Part shown: positions 47,712 to 57,435 of the stretch, piece after piece
Layout: every line of letters starts with the position of its first letter
How positions within the stretch are numbered: position 1 is the stretch's first letter
Assembly (NCBI GenBank): GCA_021850485.1
Contig: JAJZLY010000005.1
Location: forward strand, 1 to 64,000
Origin: Bacillota bacterium
GTDB taxonomy: Bacteria; Bacillota; Sulfobacillia; JAJZYS01; JAJZLH01
Direction of reading: 5' to 3'
Length of the DNA: 64,000 nt
The notes under the pieces: generated by a model
Told to the model about the DNA's origin: nothing
Database searches by the model: none
The model's input: only the letters and a program-made list of their open reading frames with translations
Program-made: the position numbers and the translations under genes

Positions 47712-48838
47712 CCCTACGCGAACTGCTGCGCGGCTTGGACGGCTGGCTGATCGGGGCTGCCCTAGGGCTTTGCGCCCTGTCGGTGGTGACGTTGGCCCTG
47801 ACCACGCCCAACTTGGTGCCGGGCTCGCCCCTGTATTTGGCCAAGCACCAGTTGATTTGGGTGGTGGTCGGCCTGGTGGTGATGGCCATCATGATGTGGG
47901 TGCCACACACGTTGCTGCGCCGCTTCCGCTGGCTGATCTATGGGCTGACCCTGGCCATGCTGATGGTGGTCTTGGTGCACGGCCAGTCCGTGCTGGGTGC
48001 CCAGCGTTGGATCAACATCGGGCCGTTTCAGTTCCAGCCCTCCGAGTTTGCCAAACTCGGTGTGATCATCATCCTGGCTGACCTGCTGGAGAAAAAACGG
48101 GGGGCGATCCGCACTCTGCGCGACATGGCGCCGGCGATCGCCATCGCCCTGGTGCCGATGCTTTTGGTGATCAAGCAGCCAGACCTGGGCACGGCCCTGG
48201 TCATCGCCGGCATCTTGGGCGTGTTGCTGTACGAGGCCGGAGGGTCAGGGTGGAAGATTCTGGCGCTGTACGGTGGCACCGCCGGCTTCGTGGTGCTGCT
48301 GGTCTGGTTGCATGTGCAAGCCGGCTTCCCCCTGCCCCTGCATCACTATCAGGTGACCCGGCTTTTGGCTTTCGTCAACCCCAACGCCGACCCGCTGGGC
48401 ACCGGCTACAATCTGATCCAGTCTGAGATCGCCATTGCCTCTGGGCACCTCACGGGTGTCGGCGTGACCGAAATCAGCTCCCTGATCTCGTTCCTGCCGG
48501 CTGCGGACACGGACTTCGCCTTCGCCTCACTGGGATTGGTCGGCGGTCTGCTGGCGATGGTGGCCGCACTCGGCCTGTACGCGGTGGTGGTCGGCAGGAC
48601 GCTGGTCATTGCCCACCAGGAGACCGATGGCTACAGCAGTCTGATCGTGCTGGGGGCGGCCGCGCTCTTGACCATCCATGTCTTCATGAACGTGGGCATG
48701 GCGACCGGTATCATGCCGGTGGTCGGCGTACCGGCGCCCTTTATCAGCTACGGCGGATCATCAGTGGTGACCGACTTTGCAGCCTTGGGCTTGATCTTGT
48801 CCAGCCGCTTGCACCGGGTGCATCTCAGCTTCCACTGA
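47708..48838 (+). CDS. rodA: Rod shape-determining protein RodA, SEDS glycosyltransferase
   Basis: A SEDS-family peptidoglycan polymerase of 376 residues, overlapping mrdA by 4 bases. About ten membrane helices are seen. Signature stretches are GAQRWINIGPFQFQPSEFAKLG, KQPDLGTALVI (catalytic Asp region) and the C-terminal NVGMATGIMPVVGVPAPFISYGGSS. The pairing with PBP2 and MreBCD assigns it to elongation rather than division (FtsW). It is the last gene of the mre operon; a short GC hairpin follows (48843-48857) without a T-run. No minCD genes lie in this cluster, unlike many Firmicutes. Confidence 0.95.
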   Translation: MTLRELLRGLDGWLIGAALGLCALSVVTLALTTPNLVPGSPLYLAKHQLIWVVVGLVVMAIMMWVPHTLLRRFRWLIYGLTLAMLMVVLVHGQSVLGAQRWINIGPFQFQPSEFAKLGVIIILADLLEKKRGAIRTLRDMAPAIAIALVPMLLVIKQPDLGTALVIAGILGVLLYEAGGSGWKILALYGGTAGFVVLLVWLHVQAGFPLPLHHYQVTRLLAFVNPNADPLGTGYNLIQSEIAIASGHLTGVGVTEISSLISFLPAADTDFAFASLGLVGGLLAMVAALGLYAVVVGRTLVIAHQETDGYSSLIVLGAAALLTIHVFMNVGMATGIMPVVGVPAPFISYGGSSVVTDFAALGLILSSRLHRVHLSFH

Positions 48839-48927
48839 CGGCCGCCGCAGGCGGCGAGGGAAGGAAGCAACTGGCAGTCAGAAGAAGCATGCGCTAACTT
48901 CTGCTGGCAAAGAGGGTGAAGGTCGCT

Positions 48928-50115
48928 ATGTTCCGTCGGGGCCGGAGCGTACGACTTTCAGCGTTGCTTTTTAGCTTGCTGGCGGCAGTCAGTGCCTGCG
49001 GCAATGTTGCAGTTGGCCCCCTCCCAGTGGTGGCAGGGGACTATCCGGTCCACCCGCTGCTCTCCACTCTGTGCCCGCCGCCTTCCGTTCACACCGTGAC
49101 CGGCTTTGCTGGCGGCGGCCAGATTCTCGGCTACCAGCCGGGCTGGGGGATCTTGGTGGGTGCGAACCACCACGGCGGGCCTGGGGCGCACAGTCAGTAC
49201 CAGCCGGGCCTGTACCTGGTCAATGCGGCCAGCGGGGCGGTTACTCGCCTGACCGCACTGGCGCTGGCGAACGGACAAAGTGTGCAAGCCGTGATCGGCG
49301 ATGGTTGGGTGGTCTGGCTGAGGGCTGCCCCGGCCGGAGTAGGCCCATGGTCGCTGCAGGCACTCAATCTGGCCACCCACCGGCAGCAGACGGTGGACCG
49401 TGGGATGGCCGAAACCCGGCCCTTTGCCGCTCAGTTTGGTCCTCAGCGTCTGACCATCATCGGCGACACGCTGTATTTTCTGCTGGTGACGCCAGAGCGA
49501 TCGGCGGTGCTGGCCTACGATTTCGCAACCGGCAGCCTGCGCACCGTGCTGGCGCTACCCGCCAAAGGCGGGCGCCAGATCCTGACCATGGCCGCGACCG
49601 CATCAGGTCTTACCTATGTGGTCGGCTCGGCCGCATCTGCTGGCGGCGTGGCTGCGGGCGAGGTCTACTCACTGCCATTTGCATCCGGCCAATCCATCCC
49701 CCTGTTGAAACAGAAAAACGCGGCCTATGCGCTGGCCGTTGATGGGTCGACCCTGGCTCTCGCTCTATACAACCCGTCGATTCCGTTCCAGCGAGTGCTG
49801 CCCTATAGCTCGATCGTACTGTTTCGGCCGGGTGCCACCGCCCTGACCGATGTGGCAATCATGCCTGGGATTCGGGGCACCCCTCAATTTTGGTCGCACT
49901 ATCTGGTGTGGGGGGCGGAGCCGGACCGGGGCGGGGTGTTGGACCTTGCCACCAACCAGGTCTACGTCTTGCCCAACTTGGGGTTGTTCTTCAGCCTGGG
50001 CGTCTACAACGGCATCCTCGGTTGGACCGGCGCCCTCTTCAAGCCAGCACCCACCGGCTCCAGCGCAGCCGTTACGGTGGTGCAGGACATCTCTTGGTGC
50101 TCCCTGGCCGGCTAG
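48928..50115 (+). CDS. Lipoprotein with predicted beta-propeller fold, unknown function
   Basis: About 395 residues from the ATG at 48928 (AAGG 5 bases upstream; GTG 48916 is the alternative). The N-terminus is a lipoprotein signal: FRRGRSVRLSALLFSLLAAVSACGN with the lipobox VSAC. The rest has recurring strands and turns such as YLVNAASGAVTRLTAL, LQALNLATHRQQTVD, LAYDFATGSLRTVLAL and VLDLATNQVYVLP, which look like the blades of a six- or seven-bladed propeller. I cannot name the ligand. Its Cys should be lipidated and face the cell exterior. It lies between the shape operon and RNase E/G, both in the same direction. Confidence 0.72.
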   Translation: MFRRGRSVRLSALLFSLLAAVSACGNVAVGPLPVVAGDYPVHPLLSTLCPPPSVHTVTGFAGGGQILGYQPGWGILVGANHHGGPGAHSQYQPGLYLVNAASGAVTRLTALALANGQSVQAVIGDGWVVWLRAAPAGVGPWSLQALNLATHRQQTVDRGMAETRPFAAQFGPQRLTIIGDTLYFLLVTPERSAVLAYDFATGSLRTVLALPAKGGRQILTMAATASGLTYVVGSAASAGGVAAGEVYSLPFASGQSIPLLKQKNAAYALAVDGSTLALALYNPSIPFQRVLPYSSIVLFRPGATALTDVAIMPGIRGTPQFWSHYLVWGAEPDRGGVLDLATNQVYVLPNLGLFFSLGVYNGILGWTGALFKPAPTGSSAAVTVVQDISWCSLAG

Positions 50116-50215
50116 CCGCGAAGATGGCCTGGCCAGGGCCAATGATGCATCTGCTGCAAGGATCTGGTACGATCAGGAAGTTAGGTTTGCGCTTTTTGGG
50201 ATGGGGGAGCACCCG

Positions 50216-51925
50216 GTGGCCACGGTGCGCGAGATCCTGTTGAACGTCGGCTCCGACGAGGTGCGCGCTGTCGTCTTGGAAGACGGTCAGCTGGCAGAGG
50301 TTTTGCTCGAGCGGCCGCAGCAGATGCGGTCGGTCGGCAACATCTACTTGGGCCGGGTGGAAGATGTATTGCCAGGGATGGACGCAGCCTTCGTCAACAT
50401 CGGATTGGACCGCAACGCCTTTTTGTACGCCGACGACGCCGTGCATTGCTGCCAGTCCCAAGAGCGCACGGGTGAGGGCCGACCGCGCATTGAGGAGATG
50501 GTGCGGCCCGGTCAGCAGATCTTGGTCCAGGTGGACAAGGAACCAGTCGGTTCCAAGGGGGCCAAGATTTCGACCGCCATCGGCCTGCCCGGCCGCTTCG
50601 TGGTGCTGACGCCGCAGACTGACTTTTTGGGGGTCTCCAGGCGGATCGAAGACGAAGACGAGCGTGCCCGCCTGCGCGCCCTCGTCGAGGAAAGCCGCCG
50701 TCCTGGCCATGGAGTGATCGTCCGCACCGTGGCCGAGGGCCAAGGGGCGGCAGCCATCCGTGCCGACCTCAGATTTCTGGAGGCGCTGTGGGAGTCGATC
50801 CAAGAGCAGGCCGGGCGGGCCCAGCCGCCGGCGCTGTTGCACCGGGACATGGGCCTATCCGGCCGGCTGCTGCGCGACTTTATGACCGACGACGTGCAGG
50901 TTCTTTTGGTCGACAATGCCGACGAATACCAAAACCTGATCGAACTGGCTGGCCTGATGTCGCCGGATCTCGCTCAGCGCATAGAGCTTACCGGTGGCGA
51001 TCTGTTTGGGAAGCGGGGCCTGGACCAAGAGATGGAGCGGGCGATGCGGCGGCGGGTGTGGCTGCACTCCGGCGGCTACCTGGTGATCGACCGGGCGGAG
51101 GCGCTGACCGCCGTGGACGTCAACACCGGCAAGTTTGTGGGCAAGGAGAACTTGGCCCAGACCATCTTGCAGACCAACCTGGAGGCGGCAGACGAAATTG
51201 CCCGTCAGTTGCGGTTGCGGGACCTCGGCGGGATCATCGTGGTCGACTTCATCGACATGGAGGAGGAGGCGCACCGCCAGCAGGTGCTGGACGCTCTGGA
51301 GCAGGCGGTGAAGCGTGACCGCACCAAGGTGCACGTGCTGGGCATGACCAAGCTGAACCTGGTCGAGATGACCAGGAAACGGGTCGGCTCCGGGCTGGAT
51401 CAGACGCTGTACTCTCCCTGTCCGTTGTGCGACGGCTGGGGCAGGGTCGAGTCGGACGAGACGGTGGCCGTGCGCTTGCGCCGTGAGTTGCGCCAACTGC
51501 TGGCCGAGACGGCCGAAGAAGCGGTCTTGGTGGAGGCGCACCCGGCGGTGGCGGCGCTATTGATTGGCCCCGGTGGCGTGGCCCTGAAGACGCTGGAGCA
51601 AGAGACGGTGCATACCGTGTTCGTGCGCGGCAGCCTCGACCTGGCTCGGGCCGAGCACCGGGTGGTGGCCAAAGGTGCCCGTGCGGTGGTGGAAGCCTTG
51701 GCCCGGCCAGTGGTGGTCGGCCAGGAGGTTGAGGTCGAGATCTCAGCCGCCCATACCACCCAGGCGGCGGATGGGATCGCCCGCATCCAAGGCTACGTGG
51801 TGGACGTCGAGCAGGGCGCTGGCCTGGTTGGCCAACGGGTCAAGGTGAAGATCGTCTCCACCCACCGCACTTATGCCCGGGCCAAACTGGTCTTGTCGGC
51901 AGAGGCATCGCCCCGCCCGCTGTGA
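50216..51925 (+). CDS. rng: Ribonuclease E/G family protein with C-terminal TRAM-like domain
   Basis: A protein of 569 residues from the GTG at 50216, with GGGGGAG 6 bases upstream (ATG 50201 is the alternative). An S1 domain is inserted near the N-terminus (GNIYLGRVEDVLPGMDAAFVNIG). The catalytic core has AVDVNTGKFVG and GGIIVVDFIDM, the two metal-binding Asp motifs, and the zinc link CPLCDGWG. After the core, residues from about 505 (VGQEVEVEISAAHTTQ...GARIQGYVVDVEQ) look like a TRAM beta-barrel, an RNA-binding domain not found in E. coli RNase G. It cleaves single-stranded RNA, including rRNA precursors. It lies upstream of rplU, with the peroxiredoxin on the other strand between. Confidence 0.9.
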   Translation: MATVREILLNVGSDEVRAVVLEDGQLAEVLLERPQQMRSVGNIYLGRVEDVLPGMDAAFVNIGLDRNAFLYADDAVHCCQSQERTGEGRPRIEEMVRPGQQILVQVDKEPVGSKGAKISTAIGLPGRFVVLTPQTDFLGVSRRIEDEDERARLRALVEESRRPGHGVIVRTVAEGQGAAAIRADLRFLEALWESIQEQAGRAQPPALLHRDMGLSGRLLRDFMTDDVQVLLVDNADEYQNLIELAGLMSPDLAQRIELTGGDLFGKRGLDQEMERAMRRRVWLHSGGYLVIDRAEALTAVDVNTGKFVGKENLAQTILQTNLEAADEIARQLRLRDLGGIIVVDFIDMEEEAHRQQVLDALEQAVKRDRTKVHVLGMTKLNLVEMTRKRVGSGLDQTLYSPCPLCDGWGRVESDETVAVRLRRELRQLLAETAEEAVLVEAHPAVAALLIGPGGVALKTLEQETVHTVFVRGSLDLARAEHRVVAKGARAVVEALARPVVVGQEVEVEISAAHTTQAADGIARIQGYVVDVEQGAGLVGQRVKVKIVSTHRTYARAKLVLSAEASPRPL

Positions 51926-51928
51926 CGA

Positions 51929-52396
51929 TCAGCCTTGCAAGGCGGCTAGAACTTGTGCCATCGGCGGCTGGTCGGTCGCATCCTTCAGCCACTGGTAGAT
52001 GAGCCGACTGTCTGGCCCGAAGACGAACACGGCTCGATTCGAAACATTCAAGATGCCCGCCACCTCGGGCAGCAGCACGCCGAAGGCCGCTGCCGCCTGA
52101 CGGTTCGGGTCTGCGAGCAAAGGGTAGGCCAGCGCGTTTTGGGTGGCGAAGGCCTGTTGCACGAACTGGCTATCGATGCTGATGGCGTACACTTCGGCAC
52201 TTTGGGCTTGGATCTGATCCAGCACCTGCTGAACCGCACTCAACTCGCGCAGTCAGCCGCCGGTGAAGGCCAGGTGGTAGAAGACGACAACCAGACGGTG
52301 CGCCGCCGCTCGCTCGGCCAAGTTCACCGTGGGCCCGGCTCCAGACACCAGCTGGACCTCGGGGCAGGGAGCGCCAACTGTAAGTCCTGTGGACAT
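51929..52396 (-). CDS. Selenocysteine-containing peroxiredoxin (AhpE-like), TGA at Sec48
   Basis: Read through the TGA at 52253-52255 the frame gives 155 residues. The ATG at 52396 has GGAGGGG 6 bases upstream. The peroxiredoxin fold is clear on both sides: GAPCPEVQL, LVVVFYHLAFTGG, then (TGA) LRELSAVQQVLDQ, VYAISIDSQFVQQAFATQN, YPLLADPNRQAAAAFGVL and NRAVFVFGPDSRLIYQW. The TGA falls exactly where AhpE-type enzymes have the peroxidatic Cys (L-A-F-T-G-x-C). Both halves are in one frame with no other defect. A SECIS-like hairpin with an AGGU loop follows at a suitable distance. No resolving Cys follows, so it would be a 1-Sec type. A nonsense mutation from TGT or TGC is the alternative; selA-D genes are not in the window. 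Confidence 0.8.
52216..52235 (-). promoter_or_regulatory. Candidate bacterial SECIS hairpin
   Basis: In the mRNA, 8 bases GGUUCAGC pair with GCUGGAUC (two G-U pairs) around the tetraloop AGGU. The stem begins 17 bases after the UGA and the loop lies 25 bases after it. Bacterial SECIS elements generally have a stem of 4-16 bp, a small loop with a G in the first two positions, and a loop 16-37 bases from the UGA; this one meets each rule. The GGU in the loop resembles that of E. coli fdhF. Confidence 0.7.
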
Positions 52397-52541
52397 CTGC
52401 ACCCCTCCGATCGGAGCCCAAGAGACACCACTCATTGTACGTCTTGGCCGCCGTCTGTGGGCCGATGAGTCGCTTGGCTGCTGGCCGGCCGTTATGGTAC
52501 AGTACCAAGGTCTATGTGCCAGGCGACGCTAGGAGGCCGAC

Positions 52542-52853
52542 ATGTACGCGGTGATCGAGACCGGCGGCAAGCAGTATCGGGTCAGCCCGGGGGACACCTT
52601 GGGCGTGGAGAAGCTGGAGCCGGCCGGGGCCCAAGTGGTGTTTGATCAAGTGCTGTTGGTGGTTGATGACCAGGGTCAGTCCCGGGTCGGCACGCCCTTG
52701 GTCAAGGGCGCTACCGTGTGCGCGGACGTGCTTGGCGATAAGCTGGGCAAGAAGATCCGCGGCCTCAAGTACAAGTCAAAGTCCAACTACCGGGTGCACT
52801 TCGGACACCGTCAGCGCCACACCATGGTGCGCATCACCCAGATCGAGGGATGA
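52542..52853 (+). CDS. rplU: 50S ribosomal protein L21
   Basis: A 103-residue protein, typical length, with AGGAGG upstream of the ATG. YAVIETGGKQYRVSPGD at the start and KKIRGLKYKSKSNYRVHFGHRQRHTMVRI at the end, with the conserved K-x-K-x-x-Y-x-x-x-x-G-H-R-Q string, are diagnostic. It binds 23S rRNA in the large subunit. It begins the operon rplU-prp-rpmA-obg-nadD; the prp start overlaps its stop. Confidence 0.97.
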   Translation: MYAVIETGGKQYRVSPGDTLGVEKLEPAGAQVVFDQVLLVVDDQGQSRVGTPLVKGATVCADVLGDKLGKKIRGLKYKSKSNYRVHFGHRQRHTMVRITQIEG

Positions 52854-53164
52854 TCCGGGCCAGCCTCCGGCAGACGGGGCCGGCGGTGGAGATCGCGGTC
52901 ACCGGCCATGCCGGAACGGCCGAAGCGGGACGGGACCTGCTCTGCGCCGCTGTATCCGCTCTGTGTGAGACCCTGGAACGGGGCCTTGGCCGCTACGACC
53001 CGGACTCGGAGCGGACATTGGGCGAGGGTTCTTTTCACTACCGGGGTAGCCCAGGAGCCGAGGCCAGGGCGTTGGTTTGGACCTTCTGCCAAGGATTGAA
53101 GGAACTTTCTGCCGATCACCCACGGCACCTGAGGTGGACCGAGACCGATTCCAAGGAGGCGTGA
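52850..53164 (+). CDS. prp: Ribosomal-processing cysteine protease Prp
   Basis: A protein of 104 residues between rplU and rpmA, the fixed location of Prp (YsxB) in Firmicutes. The catalytic pair is His in [11 protein letters not shown] (near residue 20) and Cys in [10 protein letters not shown] (near residue 32). Prp removes the N-terminal extension of L27, and the L27 encoded next has such an extension (MDLQRF). The ATG overlaps the L21 stop. Confidence 0.92.
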   Translation: MIRASLRQTGPAVEIAVTGHAGTAEAGRDLLCAAVSALCETLERGLGRYDPDSERTLGEGSFHYRGSPGAEARALVWTFCQGLKELSADHPRHLRWTETDSKEA

Positions 53165-53168
53165 TCCG

Positions 53169-53432
53169 ATGGACCTGCAACGATTTGCGCACAAAAAGGG
53201 CGGCGGCTCGTCCCGCAACGGACGGGACTCCAATCCCAAAATGCTGGGCGTCAAGGCCGGAGATGGCAGTCTGGTCAAGGCGGGAACTATCATCGTCCGC
53301 CAGCGCGGCGAACGGCTGAAGGCCGGTGACAACGTGGGCGTCGGACGCGATTACACGCTGTTCGCCCTGACCGATGGCAAGGTGGCATTCACCCGCCGCG
53401 GCGACCGCGGCTTCGTTTCGATCCAGCCCTAG
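53169..53432 (+). CDS. rpmA: 50S ribosomal protein L27, with cleavable N-terminal extension
   Basis: An 87-residue protein. Mature L27 starts [18 protein letters not shown]; before it stands MDLQRF, a short hydrophobic-basic leader of the type cut by Prp in Firmicutes (L-Q-x-F before A). In mature L27 the N-terminal tail reaches the peptidyl transferase centre, so processing is needed for function. [18 protein letters not shown] is the conserved core. CCAAGGAGG precedes the ATG. Confidence 0.97.
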   Translation: MDLQRFAHKKGGGSSRNGRDSNPKMLGVKAGDGSLVKAGTIIVRQRGERLKAGDNVGVGRDYTLFALTDGKVAFTRRGDRGFVSIQP

Positions 53433-53475
53433 TCAGGCTGCCTGGATCCAAGGTTTCTGGCACCCGGAGGCTTAG

Positions 53476-55445
<1,970 letters not shown>

Positions 55446-55485
55446 CAGCCGTCGTGTCGCAGCGCTTTCGGGAGGAGGTGAGAGG

Positions 55486-55746
55486 ATGCCAAGAACCTTG
55501 TACGTAGGCAATCTGCCCTGGACGACAACGGAAGAAGAACTCACGGAGCTGTTCGCCGCCACGTCGACCGTGGTGTCATGCCGGATCATTGTGGACCGGG
55601 AGTCCAACCGCTCGCGCGGTTTCGGATTCGTCGAGATCAGCGACGAGTCAAACGTGGAGACGGTGGTCGAGGCCATGAATGGAGCGAGCGTCGGCGGCCG
55701 AACCCTGGTCGTGAACGAAGCCAGGCCCAGAACAGCAGGTCTGTGA
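55486..55746 (+). CDS. Small RNA-recognition-motif RNA-binding protein
   Basis: An 86-residue, single RRM protein. RNP2 is LYVGNL and RNP1 is RGFGFVEI, both with the aromatic residues that stack on RNA. The ribosome site GGAGGAGGTGAG is very strong, which suggests high expression. Similar glycine-poor RRM proteins occur in cyanobacteria and a few Firmicutes and are often cold-responsive; the role here is unknown. A terminator-like hairpin follows, and it separates nadD from yqeK. Confidence 0.92.
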   Translation: MPRTLYVGNLPWTTTEEELTELFAATSTVVSCRIIVDRESNRSRGFGFVEISDESNVETVVEAMNGASVGGRTLVVNEARPRTAGL

Positions 55747-55762
55747 TCGAACGGCCGGCAAC

Positions 55763-55786
55763 AGGCGGGTTCTGCGGGACCCGCCT
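55763..55786 (+). terminator. Terminator after the RRM gene
   Basis: AGGCGGGT (55763-55770) and ACCCGCCT (55779-55786) form a perfect 8-bp stem with an 8-base loop. The downstream run GAGTTCTTG is only weakly T-rich, so it may be a partial terminator. Confidence 0.55.
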
Positions 55787-55810
55787 GAGTTCTTGATCAA
55801 GGGGGAGCCG

Positions 55811-56389
55811 ATGGACCAGACCGCTGCCCGCCAGTGGGCGGAGTTACGGCTCAGTCCGCATCGACTGGCCCACGTGGCCGGGGTCGCGGCGATGGCCGAC
55901 GAGTTGGCCTGGCGCGTCGGCGAGGACACGGCCAACTGTCGGCTGGCGGCCTGGTTGCACGATGCGCTCAAAGAAGAAGACGGCCCCGCCCTGGCTGCCG
56001 AGGCAAGTCGGAGAGGGCTGGCGGATGAGTTGCGCTTGCCGTTTTTGCTGCACGCTTCGGTGATGGGGGCACGGGCGCTGGCCGACCTTGGGGTCTCGGC
56101 CGCCGTGGCGGAGGCCATCACCTATCATCCGATCGGACGGCCAGGCTTGGGCCAAATCGGTCAGATCCTCTATCTGGCAGATAAACTAGAGCCTGGGCGG
56201 CAGTATGATGGGGTAGAGGCGTTGCGCGAGCTGGCCCGCCAAGACTTGGCCAGCGGCCTTCGGGCCACGGTGCAGGCGATCCGCGACTTTCAGAGTCGGC
56301 GCCTGGATCCGCAGCCGATCCATCCCTTGACCGAGCAGTGGCTGAGTGAGCTGAAAAGAGGCGGACAGCGATCGCACAAGATGTCTTGA
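55811..56389 (+). CDS. yqeK: HD-domain phosphohydrolase YqeK (symmetrical Ap4A hydrolase type)
   Basis: 192 residues from the ATG at 55811 (GGGGGAG upstream). HD motifs are RLAHVAGVAAMADEL (His), CRLAAWLHDALKE (His-Asp) and TYHPIGRPGLGQIGQILYLADKLEPGR with the final metal Asp. YqeK cleaves diadenosine tetraphosphate into two ADP. Its gene order with nadD and rsfS is conserved in Firmicutes. Its TGA overlaps the rsfS TTG start. Confidence 0.92.
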   Translation: MDQTAARQWAELRLSPHRLAHVAGVAAMADELAWRVGEDTANCRLAAWLHDALKEEDGPALAAEASRRGLADELRLPFLLHASVMGARALADLGVSAAVAEAITYHPIGRPGLGQIGQILYLADKLEPGRQYDGVEALRELARQDLASGLRATVQAIRDFQSRRLDPQPIHPLTEQWLSELKRGGQRSHKMS

Positions 56390-56733
56390 CCCTGGCTTCC
56401 CAGTGCCTTCAAGACCACCTGGCCAAGGATCTGGTGGTGATCGAGGTCGGTCCGCAGACGGTGATCGCCGACCACTTCTTGATCGCGACCGCGACCAGTG
56501 GTACGCACCTGGCCGCGTTGGCGGATGCCTTGAGCGAGCAGCTCAAGGGGTTTGTGCACCACCAGGAGGGAGATCGGCACTCCAGCTGGATCCTGCTCGA
56601 TTGCGGCGATGTGGTGATCCACCTCTTTTTGGAGGAGGCCCGCAGCTTTTACGCATTGGAACGGCTGTGGGGCGACCTCGCCATGTGGAAGGTGGAGGAC
56701 CCCAGCGCCGAGGCGGTCAAGACGCTGCCGTAG
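56386..56733 (+). CDS. rsfS: Ribosomal silencing factor RsfS
   Basis: A protein of 115 residues beginning TTG inside the yqeK stop. KDLVVIEVG, ADHFLIATATSGTHLAALADAL and the C-terminal GDVVIHLFLEEARSFYALERLWGDL are the RsfS/Iojap signatures. It binds L14 and blocks subunit joining when nutrients are scarce. The position directly after yqeK is conserved. Confidence 0.94.
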   Translation: MTLASQCLQDHLAKDLVVIEVGPQTVIADHFLIATATSGTHLAALADALSEQLKGFVHHQEGDRHSSWILLDCGDVVIHLFLEEARSFYALERLWGDLAMWKVEDPSAEAVKTLP

Positions 56734-56787
56734 CGGCAGGAGCAATCCCTCGTGATCAGAAGAGCCATAGCTTAGGAGGTGAAGTCG

Positions 56788-57225
56788 ATGGGCCGACGCA
56801 GCGGATCGATTGGCCTGGGTCTCGTCGTCACTGCCATCGGCGTGTATCTAGCGGCACAAGCCCTGGGATTTCCGGTGCAACCGTTTGGCCGCGTCGTAGG
56901 CATCTACTGGCCGCTTTTATTCACGCTGTGGGGCGTGGCGGAGCTGGTCGAAAAGCGCGGGGGGCTGTTTGTTCCGCTGGGTGCGATCTTGTTTGGCCTA
57001 TTGCTCACCGCCACCAACAGCGGGCTGTTCCCGCTTTCCAGCGGGTCGGCGTGGCAACTTCTGGCGGCTGCTTTCGTGGTGGCGCTTGGCCTGGAGATGA
57101 CGGTTGGCAAGAAGATCTTCCGGCACCGGCGGTGGGACGGACGGCGCGGCCCCAAGACGACCATGCACTGGATGTGGGACGACCGGGAGCCACCGGACAT
57201 CGAGAAACCACCTCAGGACGTTTGA
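56788..57225 (+). CDS. Small multi-pass membrane protein, LiaF/DUF5668-like
   Basis: 145 residues from the ATG at 56788, 8 bases after AGGAGG; the GTG at 56779 lies within that site. Four hydrophobic helices are spaced in pairs (IGLGLVVTAIGVYLAA, IYWPLLFTLWGVAEL, FVPLGAILFGLLLTA, QLLAAAFVVALGLEM). The pattern G-x-x-W-P-L-L-x-x-x-x-G and a charged C-terminal tail recall the membrane half of LiaF or DUF5668 proteins. Function unknown. Next comes tRNA-Ala. Confidence 0.7.
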   Translation: MGRRSGSIGLGLVVTAIGVYLAAQALGFPVQPFGRVVGIYWPLLFTLWGVAELVEKRGGLFVPLGAILFGLLLTATNSGLFPLSSGSAWQLLAAAFVVALGLEMTVGKKIFRHRRWDGRRGPKTTMHWMWDDREPPDIEKPPQDV

Positions 57226-57265
57226 CACCCTGCGGGACCTCTCATAGACTAGGGAAGCCCGTTTC

Positions 57266-57341
57266 GGGGCCGTAGCTCAGTTGGGAGAGCGCCTGAATGG
57301 CATTCAGGAGGTCAGGGGTTCAACTCCCCTCGGCTCCACCA
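57266..57341 (+). tRNA. tRNA-Ala (anticodon GGC), CCA encoded
   Basis: The 76-nt cloverleaf folds completely: acceptor GGGGCCG/CGGCTCC with the G3-U70 pair that identifies tRNA-Ala, D arm GCTC...GAGC, anticodon arm CCTGA/TCAGG with loop ATGGCAT (anticodon GGC), and T arm AGGGG-TTCAACT-CCCCT. CCA follows. Its 3' part is the integration site of the element downstream. Confidence 0.96.
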
Positions 57342-57350
57342 CTTGAAACG

Positions 57351-57384
57351 AAGATCCCGCAAGGATTTGCGGGATCTTCTCTTT
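57351..57384 (+). terminator. Terminator after tRNA-Ala
   Basis: AAGATCCCGCAA (57351-57362) and TTGCGGGATCTT (57367-57378) make a perfect 12-bp stem with a GGAT loop, followed by CTCTTTTC. It ends the tRNA transcript and may also serve the converging integrase remnant. Confidence 0.88.
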
Positions 57385-57435
57385 TCTGCTGGAGAGCTAA
57401 AATGTTCGATCTGCTACCATTTTGCTACCATCCGC

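Noticed and set aside
49850-50215. N-terminal extension of the RNase E/G gene
   Set aside because: It lies within the lipoprotein gene in another frame and lacks similarity; the GTG at 50216 has a well-spaced ribosome site.
52253-52435. Two separate short proteins (52253-52435 and 51929-52243, minus strand)
   Set aside because: They share one frame separated by a single TGA and together form one complete peroxiredoxin, so they are treated as one selenoprotein gene.
51953-52468. 171-codon frame on the plus strand
   Set aside because: It is antisense to the peroxiredoxin gene, with no ribosome site and no recognisable domain.
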